This document shows, piece by piece, positions 50,931 to 62,245 of a DNA stretch of 64,000 bases. This DNA comes from Symbiodinium sp. CCMP2592 (taxonomy: Eukaryota > Sar > Dinophyceae > Suessiales > Symbiodiniaceae), in contig CAJNDT010001001.1 in NCBI GenBank assembly GCA_905221615.1, forward strand, positions 1,502,491 through 1,566,490. Direction: 5' to 3'. The position numbers were made by a program, and so were the translations under genes. The notes under the pieces are model-generated. The model had not been told where the DNA came from, searched no databases, and saw only the letters and a program-made list of their open reading frames with translations. Within the stretch, counting starts at the first letter, position 1, and the number at the start of each line of letters is the position of its first letter.

Positions 50931-50985
50931 TGTGTGTATATGTAAATGCATGCATGTATGTAAGTAAGTAAGTATGTATGTAGGT
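50931..50985. repeat. (GTAT/GTAA)n microsatellite
   Basis: TGTATG and AAGTAAGTA words in tandem. Confidence 0.65.
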
Positions 50986-51762
50986 GTGACAGATCCCTCG
51001 CTCTCGCTCTCTGTCTCTCTTCGTCTGCGTGCATATGATTGCTGCCTACTGACATCGCTTGCGGCTCCCATTTTGCGGTCGTGTTTGTCAGGCCCTGCTA
51101 CAATCATTTTAAGTAGTCTCTTTTCGACGATGTTCCAAGCCAGAGTCGACGGTTCACAATGGCGTTCGTTCTTAGGGTCCAGATGTGGCTTCCCAAAATG
51201 AATCGTGGGCACACCTCAACTGAACTCTCTACTCGCAGCACATGATCCTGCTCTGTAGTGGGCCTACGCACTGAAAGCGGTTTGAGCGTTCATAGGTCGA
51301 TATCCATAGTCTCTGACTATGAGAAGTATGTACCTGCCGTCGCTCCATCAGACTTTGGGTATGTGCTCACATTCGCTCAATCCTAGTACATATTTTGAGC
51401 CATGATATCACCGTACCTAAGACTGATACCAAATGGAAGCCTTGCAGCCCCATCACCGCTCCCACACAATATCTTGCGATCAGAATATATAGACGTGCTG
51501 GGCTGTGCGAAGCTTCAGCCCGGGCTCCAACCGTAAAACCCGATGCTGTTGCAGGCGGCGGCACGGGCATTCAGTTCTACAGGCGAGCATGCGACTTTGC
51601 TGAAGTTGTCCTCGGGTTTGGAGTTTAGCAGGTGTCACGGATTTGGGTTTTGTCTGTTCAGAGGTATAGCTCGTTTTGTGGGAGACTTGATAAGTGGCTC
51701 CACCGTTATGATTGCTTCACTGACTTTCGCTCCCGGGTTCTATAAGATGTCGACTGACATGA

Positions 51763-51860
51763 GGCCTTAATAGTCACCTATACTTTTTTGGGGGAGGCTC
51801 CTTCTTATCATTGTGGTAGAACGGGCCCCCAAACCCTATTCTAATGATTAAGGCCTCTAT
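51763..51860. mobile_element. MITE-like palindrome, family H short form
   Basis: GAGGCCTTAATAGTCACCTA at the left, TTCTAATGATTAAGGCCTC at the right. Confidence 0.6.
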
Positions 51861-51972
51861 TCCACACGACGCTTAAAGGTCTAAACCCTAAAACCTATAA
51901 ACCCTGCGCTCCGACAACTACATAAACCGAGGTCGACCTGCTGGATGGGGACTGCAGATGTGGTGAAGAATC

Positions 51973-52052
51973 CCTGGGGTCCCATGTACCCAAATAGAGT
52001 AGAGGGTTCCTTTAAGGGTTCCCCTATACTGCTTGGGTACATGGAACCTTCG
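51973..52052. mobile_element. Short palindrome, family R-like
   Basis: GGGGTCCCATGTACCCAAAT faces CTTGGGTACATGGAACC. A lone right arm (TTTGGGTACATGGACCC) lies at about 10434-10451. Confidence 0.55.
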
Positions 52053-52374
52053 GGCAGAGCAATCCTTTGGAGCTCCCTCTCAAACTTAGACTGGAACATA
52101 TTCCGATTTTGCAGGGCCCCTAAATTCAACCCTTAATTCCGGAGCTTTAGCCACGAGCTCCGATATAATCATTGTCGTATTCCTTGAACCCTAAGCTAAT
52201 ACTACAAATACAAGACCCAAGCTTGAAGCTATTATACAAGCCCCAGTATAAACTGTCTGATTCTTGGTAGGGAATGGGTTCCTGCAAGGGCTCCTTTAAG
52301 GGTTCCTATAAGGGACATACTATAAGGGATATACTATAAGGGATATACTATATGGGTTTAGGGTTCTTAGTAGG

Positions 52375-52492
52375 CTGTCTGGTTCTTAGTAGGGTATGGA
52401 GCAATGGATTATGGGGATTATTCTTGGAGATAGGGACTACTATAGGGATCCATTCCCGCATTCCCTACTAAGCACCAGACAGTAAATCCTAC
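52375..52492. mobile_element. MITE-like palindrome, family M
   Basis: CTGTCTGGTTCTTAGTAGGG at the left, CCCTACTAAGCACCAGACAG at the right. A lone left arm with short ATACTATAAGGG repeats precedes it (52256-52360). Confidence 0.75.
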
Positions 52493-52588
52493 CTCCATAA
52501 ACCGCAAACCCAAAACCCTGTTATGATTTCCTTCTTCAGGCACTCAACAAAGGTATATAAGCTAGAAGCCAGGAAGTTGAAACACACG

Positions 52589-52697
52589 GGCCAAAGGACC
52601 CAATAATTAGGTATTCGGTTTTTGGGATAGTCGTTAGGTAGGTTACTTTGTTGGAGAGTATATTATATAAGAATTACTCGGACCCTTAGGGTTTGTA
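52589..52697. mobile_element. Dispersed repeat, family R
   Basis: CCAAAGGACCCAATAATTAG, GGATAGTCGTTAGGTAGGTT and TTGGAGAGTATAT align with 11286-11406. Confidence 0.55.
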
Positions 52698-53902
52698 TCC
52701 CGGCGATGTCGAAGCCGAGGCTCTCGCGTCGGAGCTGCTTCTTTCTCTCCGTGATGGCGGCGTAGACCGCGAGGCCGTTTAGAGATTTCCGGCTTCGGTC
52801 CTTTAGGGTTTAGGGTTGAGGGCAGCTCGGGCGCAAGGCTTTCATGGAAGCTTCAGAAAGAGGATTTAAGAGAGAGGTGTTGGTGGGTTTTGATAGATCT
52901 TTTCATGGCATTTGGGAAACAGGGTTTCAATTCGAGCCTTCAATTGAGGGTGTTAGCGATTGTTAACGGTGTTTGATGTGGTTTTGGACGGTTTCAAAGG
53001 GTGTTTATAGGGTTTTAGAGTGGGTGTAACGTTTTTTCGAAGCTTCTTACAGTGCGTGGCATGGTTTGTTGGGGCTCTTATGGGGTCTTGAGAAAACTCA
53101 TAGACAGGCTTTTATGTTTTGCGCCGCCCATCTCCTGGCCATCCGATCATAACTTACTTGTTGTTGGTCCTTCGGGTTCTTGTCACAGGTTAGAGGTTCT
53201 AAGTGCCATGGTGACAATGGGCGTGATGTTTAGTCTGAGCTATCTGCACCTGGGAGAGGTTGTGTTTGTTCCCGTTTGGGGTCATGGCCTCTTCTGTGGC
53301 GGACTCCAATATGTTTGTTCAGCTCACGACGATGGCCTTGACAACTTGCGATGAAGCTCGTTTTGTACATTCCGCAAGAATATGGAAGCAGTAACGGCAG
53401 TAATGATGATGCCACAGGATATCTATCGACGAGCTGAGACGTAGTCGAAGCCTGAACTGCATAGTCCCATAGTCCGGCTGCCCAACCCTTAACTAGCAAA
53501 ACCCCAAGGCCCTAAGGGTCCAAGTAGTCAATATGCATATACTGCCCGAATACATCATCTTGGATGTCTACATGTTTGATCCTCAGGGTTACAGCCAAAT
53601 TCCTTGAATTTTCGTCTGCGCGCCGCTCGATCGCAAAACTAGCGAAGCCTTCCCTAAGGCCTACATCCTAAGTCCTTTATCTGCCCCGAGCCCTTAACTT
53701 TAAACCTGCCTTTAAAATTAAACCTAAGCCCCCCAAACCTTTAACTCAAGTAGCGAGAAAGCTGAGACCTAAACCCCAGAAGCTGTAACGCATATTTCTA
53801 AACCCTGCCAAGCTTCAAGGCCAGAAGTGCTAAATCCTGCACCCTGCCCAGAGACTGCAGCACTGCCTACTCAAAAAGCATTCCTTAAACCGTGTGCATA
53901 TG

Positions 53903-54003
53903 AGTGGTTGTCATAGTTAGGGTCCCTTCTTGGGTCCTTATTATAATACGGCACCTACTATTTAGGGTACCCCAAAAAGCTGTCCTATTTTTGACAACTA
54001 CCC
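53903..54003. mobile_element. MITE-like palindrome, family F
   Basis: AGTGGTTGTCATAGTTAGGG at the left, TTTTTGACAACTACCC at the right. Confidence 0.7.
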
Positions 54004-54186
54004 ATATGTTTAGATTTCGGCTGCTGGGGTCTGCAAGTAAAACAACCGTATGCAACCCCTATGTTCAATCTTTTTAGACGAGACAAACCCTTTGTAACAC
54101 CCTGTACAACCTGTTGCGGGGCCCTTTTGAAACCTTTTGAAAGCCTGTTCAGAGCCGAATCGCGCCATTCCAAAACCTTGTCAGAG

Positions 54187-54806
54187 ACCCTATTCTAATT
54201 ATCAAGGCCCCTACATTATAGTACCCTTACAGCATCCCTTATGGTAGCCCCACGAAGGACCCCTTTAAACGGAACGCCTATTCTGATCATAATGATCAGA
54301 ATGACATTAAGGCCCCGACATTATAGAACCCTACTATAGATCCCCTATAGACCCCTTAAAAAGGAACCCTTAAAGGACCCCCCTAGGTAATCATTAAGGC
54401 CCCTATTCTAATTACTCCGGTACAAAACCTGTAAAGGCTTGTAAATCCATATAAAACCCTCACCCTATAAAGCGGTATACAGCCTTCAAAAAGCAACCGT
54501 TACTCTAATTATTAAGGCCCCTATATTACAGTACCCTTATAGCAATTATCCCTTATGGTAGCCCCTATAAGGACCCCTTTAAAAGGGAACCCCTACTCGA
54601 AGTATTAAAGGCCCCTACATTATGGAACCCTGCTATAGATCCCTTATAGACCCTTTCAAAAGGAACCCTTAGGCAATCATTAAGGCCCCTATTCTAACTA
54701 CTCATGTCAAAACCTGTAAAAGCTTGTAAATCCATATAAAACCTTAGCCCTATAAAGCCGTATACAGCCTTTAAAAAGAAACCCCTATTTTAAAGGCCCC
54801 TATATC
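54187..54806. repeat. Tandem pair of 310-bp units built from family H
   Basis: GTACCCTTA starts corresponding phrases at 54221 and 54531, and AAAACCTGTAAA(A/G)GCTTG recurs with similar spacing. Each unit holds two or three AATTATTAAGGCCCC-type ends. Confidence 0.7.
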
Positions 54807-54883
54807 ACCAGGTCTTACAGCGACGCCTCGACGTTGGTTCGGCCTCGGCTCTCTTCGAGGAGGTCGCTGTCCGAGCAGGCCCC

Positions 54884-55345
54884 AGGGTTGAGGGGTTTAG
54901 GAATTTGGGTTTTGGGGTTTAGGGTTTAGGGTTTAAGGGAGGGTTTAGTGTCTAGGGTTTAGGGTTTAAGGGAAGGTTTAGTTAGTTTAGTGGTTTAGGA
55001 GTTTAGGGTTTTGGGGTTTAGGGGTTTAAGGGAAGGTTTAGTGTTTAGGGTTTAGGGTTTAAGGGAAGGTTTAGTTAGTTTAGTGGTTTAGGAGTTTAGG
55101 GTTTTGGGGTTTAGGGGTTTAAGGGAAGGTTTAGTGTTTAGTTTAGGGTTTAGGGAAGGTTTAGTTAGGTGGTTTAGGAGTTTAGGGTTTTGGGGTTTAG
55201 GGGTTTAAGGGAAGGTTTAGTGTTTAGTTTAGGTTTAGGTTTAAGGTTTAAGGTTTAGGGGTTAGTTTAGTGGTTTAGGAGGTTAAGGTTTTGTTTTTAG
55301 GGGTGTAAGGGAGGGTTTTGTGTTTGGGGTTTAGGGTTTATGCCG
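54884..55345. repeat. TTTAGGG-derived minisatellite with long higher-order unit
   Basis: Built of TTTAGGG, TTTAAGGGAAGG and TTTAGTTAG words. The phrase GGAGTTTAGGGTTTTGGGG recurs near 55000, 55090 and 55173, giving a higher-order unit of roughly 85-95 bp. Confidence 0.75.
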
Positions 55346-56060
55346 ATGACAATCCAGAAGCGAATTTACATAAGTTATGACGGCTCAAAGGATCTAGAGA
55401 GATCTGTACTGTCTCCAACGCAGATCAAAATCGTCTAACACACAAGGACCAGGGACACGCAGTGCACTTGGCGAATAAACCTCACCATGAGCCTTCCGAA
55501 ATAGTGCCCCAGCCTGAAATGACTGTAACGTCCGAATTGAAACACTATCACAGGACGCCACAGGCCTCATGCCTAAAGATTGCACGGGGAAAGTGACACC
55601 TAAACAGCGGAGTGCGCGGCTTGGGGCTATCTCCCACGGCACTTCAACACTCTAAAAAAACTCACGGGGCACATGTAACAAGTCTGTACACTGTTTGTTT
55701 AGCGGTTGCCTACTTAAGGATAATTCTTGCCAAGCAGTGTCATGTGCCCAGCACACCCGAGCAGTTCAGTTCGGGCAGGCAGCTTCGCTGGTCTGGATTT
55801 CTGCGAAAAGCCAGTGATGTTGATTGAAAATGCAGTCGCAAAAGTGATTCAAGATTATAGCACTTGTAAGGTGCATGCCTTGAAAGCGGCGCCTATTTAC
55901 AAGTCGTTCGACAAGGTCCTCTGGCACCCACAGACCTCTGCCGGCTATGGCTATGAACGCGAAGACGGCTCCTTTAGCAAGAAGGGTGACACAGGCGTGT
56001 ACCATGCCCCGTGAAGAGGCGGGCAATCGCCCTACTCCATGGGTACAGATCCGCTGTCCG
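55346..56060. other. Unique island, possible exon or gene fragment
   Basis: Repeat-free. A + frame 55727-56014 (95 codons) contains IENAVAKVIQDYSTCKVHAL and KSFDKVLWHPQTSAGYGY, which looks protein-like; other frames overlap on both strands. No family recognised. Confidence 0.25.
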
Positions 56061-56457
56061 CAAGCAACAAGCAACGCTATTTGCCAAGATTTGGCCCGTT
56101 GGATTGCGGTCTTTTACAGGGTTTAGGGTTAGGGGTTTAGGGTTCAGGTTTTAGGCTTTAGGGAGGGAGACTTTAAGGGTTCCGTAACGTACCTTAGTTT
56201 AAGTTTTAGGGCTCGTTTTGGGGTCAGGGGTGCAGAAGTTTAGCTCTTTTTCATGGCTTCCATGTTACAGGATTCTGTAAGGCTGTTTTTGTTGCGGGTT
56301 TTCAATGGTTTCTGGGTTTTGGGTTCTGTTTCGTTTCTATATTGGTGCTGGGAGCGGGGTGATTGAAAATTGCATTTGAGTTGTTGGTCTAGGCTTGGAC
56401 TTTGGGTGTGGCAGAGCTGTGGGGGTATAGACGGTACAGGGGGTCATGTTTTTACCT

Positions 56458-56570
56458 TAGTAGCTGAGTGAATACACTTTACACTTTTGGGGATAATACA
56501 AACCACTAAAAAAACTGACAGTGTACATCTTTTTGGGGCTTATGAATTCAGCAACTAGGCTACAATCTTC
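56458..56570. mobile_element. Dispersed repeat, family S
   Basis: TTAGTAGCTGAGTGAATACA, CTTTACACTTTTGGGG and GGCTTATGAATTCAGCAACT align with 4838-4960. Confidence 0.65.
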
Positions 56571-56959
56571 TGCAGAAGAGTCTGAAAGCTGATGCCGAAG
56601 GGGAGTTGCCTGAGGTGCAAGACTGGAAAGGCTTTTCCCGGCCCTCTGCCGGTGAAGGAGTGCAAGGTTGAACTTTAAGTTACTCACAGAAGCCGATGGT
56701 ACTTGCTAACATAGGAACACTATCTCTCTACAATCTTGATACTTAGGACCAGTTTGGATTTGGAAGCCCTATACCCTTGAACCCAAAAGGCGGACGAATC
56801 CTCGAGCCGTAAACCCCCAACCCTATGCCCTTAACCCTTAAACCTTCACACCAACCCTGAAAGGAACCCGTGGTATGCCCCTTGTATGAGCCCTTAAAGG
56901 AAATTCTGAAGGAACCCGTTTAGAAGCGTTAACTTGACCCCTCAGCCCTAGCCTAATCC

Positions 56960-57107
56960 AGGGGCCTTAATAAGTAGAATAGGGTTTTGCGGCTCATTAT
57001 ACTATAATGGGCCCAAATAGTATAGGTAATCATTGAGGCCCCTATACTATAAAACCTTACTATAGAGGAACCCTTTAAAGAGAACCCTATTCTAATTAAT
57101 TAAGCAG
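56960..57107. mobile_element. Family H, paired copies
   Basis: GGGGCCTTAATAAGTAGAAT at the left, then GTAATCATTGAGGCCCC, then CCCTATTCTAATTAATTAAG. Confidence 0.5.
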
Positions 57108-57967
57108 GCCCCATATAGAAACTATATTATACTCCCTAAGACCTAAATCCTAAACCCTAAAACTGAAATAAGGGCTGAGTTTTTGGAGTGCATGCCTGAA
57201 AAGGTGGGCTGGCGAGACATCAAAAGTCCGATGCACTTTAAAAGAAAGCCTTAAAACCCTGAACCTTACCCCAGAAACCCAGGCCCTAAACCGTACAACC
57301 TGACACCCTAAACCTATTTAGGGCCACTCCAGTATGCTTTCTCTTGCAAGGACTCGAGCTACAATCCGCCGGTTACTTTGCGGATGCCTGGGAGGCCGGC
57401 GGATGTTTGTTGGAGGCCTCATCAAAGGTAGGGTTAAGGATTTGGGGTTTAGGGTTTACGGTTTAAAGGTCCAGGGTTTAGGATTTAGTTTAGGGTTTAG
57501 AGTCTAGGGTTCTATCCAGAATCCCGCAAGGGCCCTTTGATAGAGCCCTTATGGTCCTTAATAGTGGGTATATGGGGTAGATTAGAGGGTCGTTGGGGGT
57601 CTGGGAAGGTAGGTAGGATTTAACATCCCTACAAAAAGGACTTGCATGTTGGGGTTACCCCACAACGCTTTCGTACTTAGGCCTTAAAGTGCCCATATAG
57701 AAACCATGTTAAGGCCTCGGTATAGACGAATTATACGGGTGCTTGGAGCCTTCGGGATTGTAAGCCCCAGGCTTCAATCCCCATGACCTCTGAACCTGAA
57801 CCTTTTCGATCCTAGGCCCTCAACCCGGGGCACCAAAGCTTACACCCTTCACTCTGAACTCAAAGCCCCTGACCCAAAGCCCCGACGCCTTACCCTATCC
57901 CTCCAAGGACCTCATAGCTAGGGCCCTAGACCCCTTGAGGACCCCATAATAAGGTCCCTGGAGGCAT

Positions 57968-58099
57968 ACTTGGAGGATCATGGGACTTAGTAAGTATGGT
58001 TATAAGTACCTTAATTGGGGTTATAAGTAATATAAGTAATTATAAGTATAGTTACCTTACTTATAACCCTAGTTATTAAGTCCCATGATCCTCTAAGTA
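57968..58099. mobile_element. MITE-like palindrome, family G
   Basis: ACTTGGAGGATCATGGGACT at the left and AGTCCCATGATCCTCTAAGT at the right. Confidence 0.8.
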
Positions 58100-58185
58100 G
58101 GGTTAAATTAGCTTCACCCAAAACGGATGGCTGGAGGCCCTCATGGCAGCGAGCGCCCAGTCGACCAGCTCAGCCGTCTAGTTTG

Positions 58186-58289
58186 GTGGGTAGTTGTCGA
58201 AATTATGGTCCCTTTTTGGGTCCCTGTTATGATACAGCACCTATTATTTAGGGTGCCCAAAAAGGGCACTCTGATTTTGACAACCACCC
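58186..58289. mobile_element. MITE-like palindrome, family F
   Basis: GGGTAGTTGTCGAAATTATG at the left, GATTTTGACAACCACCC at the right. Confidence 0.75.
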
Positions 58290-58504
58290 TGGTGTGTTCC
58301 ATCCCCTCTAAAGGGTGTCTGTCGGAAGAATCTGCGGGTTAAGGGTCAAGGCTTGTCAGTGTTTGGGGTTTAATTTAGGAACCTGATGAAGGAATCCTTG
58401 GCTTATAACCCCAAAATACCAGGATTCATGTAAGGGAAGGTTTGTTTTGAAAGGTTCGTCTAAGGGATCTATAAGGGTTTCGGGTTCCTGGAATGGTTCC
58501 TTTC

Positions 58505-58665
58505 CTATCCATATGTATGTATTTGTATATGCATGTATGTAGGTATGTTGGTATGTTGGTATGGTATGGTATTGTATGCCATGGTATGGTATGGTATGGA
58601 ATGGAAGTATGGATGTATGGATGATTATGGAAGTATGTTTGTACGTATGTATGTATGAGGGATCG
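58505..58665. repeat. (GTAT)n / (GGTAT)n microsatellite
   Basis: GTATGTAT words pass into GGTATGGTAT and back. Confidence 0.75.
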
Positions 58666-58735
58666 ATGAGGCCTTCCTGGTTACATTTGTCGCACTGGGG
58701 ATTTTCGGATCCGAGGTAGGCTTTGTATTTGGAGA

Positions 58736-58852
58736 TACGGTAGAAGCCGGAAAGTTGGAACATTATTATCCTCATGCCCTTAAGGTAAAGTATAAGGGAT
58801 CCTAGCACTAATCCTCCTAAAGCCATGTTCCAACTTTCTGGCTTCTACTGTA
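58736..58852. mobile_element. MITE-like palindrome, family A, complete
   Basis: TACGGTAGAAGCCGGAAAGT at the left and CTTTCTGGCTTCTACTGTA at the right; the interior almost equals 45343-45460. Confidence 0.85.
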
Positions 58853-59332
58853 AGGTATTTTGTTTACGCTTTGCTTCACAGGCTTAGCAGGCCTTTTCAT
58901 GGGCTGCGGGGTTGCATTATTTGCGGTTTGTGTGAGGGTACAAACCTGAAGCCCTCAACCCTAAACCCCTACACCCTTAAACCCTTAAACTCTAAATTAA
59001 ACCCTCAATCCCTAAAACCCTAACTCCCAAACCTCAAACCTAAACCACCTCGACCGTGCAGCCCTGAACTCACACCGAAAGCTCTAGCCCTGCAGCCGCA
59101 AAATCAGGATTTCAACGTAGCATCCTAGCCGCCATGGGATTTGGATTGTTGAGGGTTTAGTTGGTTGAAAAGATCAGCCTGTTTTGGGCGAGGGTACAGA
59201 TATTCATCATCCCTGAATCCCACAAAACCATAACCGCCGTTCAACATGTAGAGTCCTACCGTCTACAATGCAACACTGCAGGTACTTCCGACCCTTGAGA
59301 AATGTGCATACTTGCACTGGAAGTACAAGGCA

Positions 59333-59430
59333 ACCCTAGGGAAGGAGGGAATGGATTATGGAGACGAGAATTGGGGATTATATAGGGACTACTGCAGGGA
59401 TCCATTCGCCCATGCCCTACGAAGAACAAG
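59333..59430. mobile_element. MITE-like palindrome, family M
   Basis: CTAGGGAAGGAGGGAATGG at the left, CCATTCGCCCATGCCCTACG at the right; GGGACTACTGCAGGGATCC inside. Confidence 0.6.
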
Positions 59431-60531
59431 TACAAAGCAAGCTTAGGCCGGATCTCAGAAAGTCGTTTCGCAAGCCGACACTGAAGGCACGGGGAAGCAA
59501 GGTTTAGGGTTTAGGGTTTGTGGTTTACTTTTGAGGGTGAGATTTTTGTTTGGGGGGTCTTAGGGTTTGAAGTTTACGGGGGGGCGAGATAAAGGCCTAC
59601 CGGGTGACCTATACCATCTGCCGAACCTTAAGTACAGATTCACGTTCATGAAGCCTCTTTCCTGGAGGGCCTTAAGTGTTGGAATCCGAACATCATCTAA
59701 GTTCCTGAGTAGTACCCTTTTGCCCTTTTTTCTTTGTAGGTTTCCTGATTAAAGCCAAATAGTAGTAAAAAGGGCACCCTTATTATGAAGGGGCCGCCTA
59801 GTCATTGACGGAGATGGTTTAAGCCAGGGATTTGCTAGGTTAAGGACCCGCAGGCCCTCTTAAGAGTACTTGGGGGCTTAGGGTTTGGGCTTAGGGTTTA
59901 GGGTTTAGGGTTTAGGGTGTGGGTCCTAGTAAGAGGGTTGAATGCAGGATCCTTACGATCTGGACCAAGCATGTGACCTCGCAGTCTCATAAGCCCGCAA
60001 AACATCGCTAACTGCATCCCTAAACCAAAATGAAAAAATCAGAAATCTTAGCCCTCCGAGAAGATCCCAACCCCAGTAGGGCTTTGGAAAGTCCTATAAT
60101 TAGGGTCTTGAGTAAGGGTGTCAGAAGGTCCTGAAGAATTGCCGAGTGCTTTAGGTGCCCAGTCTTGACAGTCAAGAGGCTTGTGGGATGGAGGGTCGAA
60201 GTTTGATGAGGGCTTAGGGTGTAATGTGGTTTGGGATCGTAATACCCCAAATTATACGATACTGCTTTGGGTGCTCAGGAATTGAAACCCGAGTCGCGTG
60301 ATTTGTCGGAGGGCTTTTCTAGTCTGGCAGCTGCAACTCGGGTCGAGGGTTCAAGGTGAATGTATAATCAATCGATGGATTTCCGTTTCTCCTCGGTCCA
60401 TCTTTTGTCTTGCAAGGTCCTGCAGTGCTTCTACCAAAACCTGATCGATATCGAATTCCGCTAGAAACCCCGACCCTGTTTACTCTCAGATGGGTGCCTT
60501 AAGAACTAGACTAGGGCTTTCGGGCATTTTA

Positions 60532-60655
60532 TACTCAGGGGTACTTAGATTTTTTGTTTTGGTTATTATAACCCCTAAGAAACAGCTACAATTAAAATTG
60601 TTGCTAGGGTTCTAAATTCAGTATAGTAGTATACTATAGATGCAATCAGGAGTCA
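60532..60655. mobile_element. Dispersed repeat, family Q
   Basis: TTGGTTATTATAACCCCTAA, GAAACAGCTA and GCTAGGGTTCTAAATTCAGT, as at 40046-40160. Confidence 0.55.
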
Positions 60656-60729
60656 TAACACAGTACTCGCCATTACTTACGCCGCTATATCATACTTCCA
60701 ACTCCCGCTTTGCACTCCTTCGTTTTGTT

Positions 60730-60865
60730 GTCCCTAAACCCTAAAGCCCTAAACCCCTGAACCCTAAACCCTAAAACCCTGAACCCAAAACCCGAATAAA
60801 CCCTAAACCCTCCCTAGTCCCCTAAAGTCTTTGCAACCCTACCTAAACCCCGAAGAACCTACATT
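60730..60865. repeat. CCCTAAA-type telomere-like block
   Basis: CCCTAAA/CCCTGAA words in tandem, decaying to the right. Confidence 0.6.
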
Positions 60866-60938
60866 TGTAAGGACTTATATAAAGAAATCATAATAAGGAA
60901 CCCTAAAAAAGGTAGGTTCTTCAGGGTCAAGGTACTTA
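60856..60938. mobile_element. MITE-like palindrome, family L
   Basis: AAGAACCTACATTTGTAAGG at the left, AAAAAGGTAGGTTCTT at the right. Confidence 0.6.
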
Positions 60939-61025
60939 GAGGATCATGGGACTTAGTAACTAGGGTTATAATTAAGGCAACCATACTTATAATTCCTTAT
61001 AGCCCCAATTAAGGTAAACCTTGTT
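60934..61025. mobile_element. Family G, right end lost
   Basis: ACTTAGAGGATCATGGGACT and AGTAACTAGGGTTATAA at the left; ends in CCCCAATTAAGGTAAACC without the inverted terminus. Confidence 0.6.
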
Positions 61026-62145
61026 TGTGAAAGGCTTTGGCTCTGGTCTCCGAGCGACTCTGCAGTGACACCTCGACGACTCCAAAAGAGCAGGTCCCGT
61101 AGGGGGCTATAGAGTTCCTTTAAGGGATCCATTTAGGGGGATTAGGGTTTCTTCAATTGGTTTTAGGGTTTCGTTGAGAGCTTTGATGCTTTGAGTTTAG
61201 GGTTTGTATGTTTAGGGTTTCTGCTGAGGGGTGCTCGGGTTATTCAGAGGTCATCGCCTACTATTTTGTTGGTTTTGGGGTTCTCGGGAGGTCTAGGGTA
61301 CGTTTTGGGCTTCCGTAAGGGTGTTTATCTGGGCCTCTTGACGGGCTTACGGTTGATCAGGGCTTGCCTGCACCCTCTGGAACCTACCTTGTTGGGTCTT
61401 CTTACTTTGATTACCTTGTGTAACTCCTGAAAAAATAGAGTTTTCCGGGTCAAATATAGCGTTTCATGCTTGAGGATGAGGGTCTGAGGGTAGTTCTTGC
61501 GGGTCTTTGGGAATTTGAGGTTGTTTAGTTGCCGTTGGTGTTCAGGGTACAAGGGTTTTAGGGGGCTTAGGGCTTAGGGTATAGAGTTTGGGGTTACGTT
61601 TAGGGTATAGTGCAGCAGGTATCTGGTGGTTTACTAACGTGCTTACCTGGACCCTTCAATGCAGTTTTTGTGTTGGGACTGCAGGATAGGTGGCTATATG
61701 GTCCTGTCGGGGTCTTGGGGTTCAGGGTCAATGTAGCGGCCTTAATTTTCACAGTAGCTAGTATAGTCAGGAGCATTTAGCATAGTAGTTAGAGTAGGTC
61801 GGGGGTCTTTCAGAGGATATCGCTGCCAGCCAGCCGCTCGCAGGCAGCTCGGTGATAGCAACGATCTTCCATGTTTCATTCTAACCAATGTGTATGAACA
61901 CAAAAGAGCTGGTCCTTGGGGTTTAGGGTTTTTGGGTTCGGCTTTCTCAGAAGGTGCGCACGGTATTTGTGGAAGATCTGTCAGTACCAGCGATTTCTGT
62001 TGTCTTTCGCCGTGATTTGAATTGTGAATTGGCTTCGTCACTTGACACGGTGCCCTAACGGTGTTGGAGGATGTTCCAGGGTTTGAAATCATTCCAGATT
62101 CCAGGGCTTGACATGACTACTGGCACGCTGCACATAAATAATTAA

Positions 62146-62245
62146 GCTAGGATGCCAAGAAGTATCCAGGTTCCCTATAATCTATAAAGTTACCCCATAC
62201 CAAGAAGGGAGCCCTTCTTATTCCTCGGTTATTGGGCATCCTAGC
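62146..62245. mobile_element. Palindrome related to family C
   Basis: GCTAGGATGCC faces GGGCATCCTAGC. Inside, CAGGTTCCCTATAA and CTTCTTATTCCTCGGTTA recall family C. Confidence 0.5.

Larger units (their letters stand above)
50095..55340. other. Gene-free repeat-rich stretch
   Basis: Microsatellites, palindromic elements, a 310-bp tandem pair and a long TTTAGGG minisatellite. Less repetitive patches at 51220-51760 and 52840-53500 carry only short frames without recognisable domains. Confidence 0.4.

Noticed and set aside
59711-59790. Further family C element
   Set aside because: Shares AAAAAGGGCACCCTT only; the termini are absent and the order of inner words is unclear.
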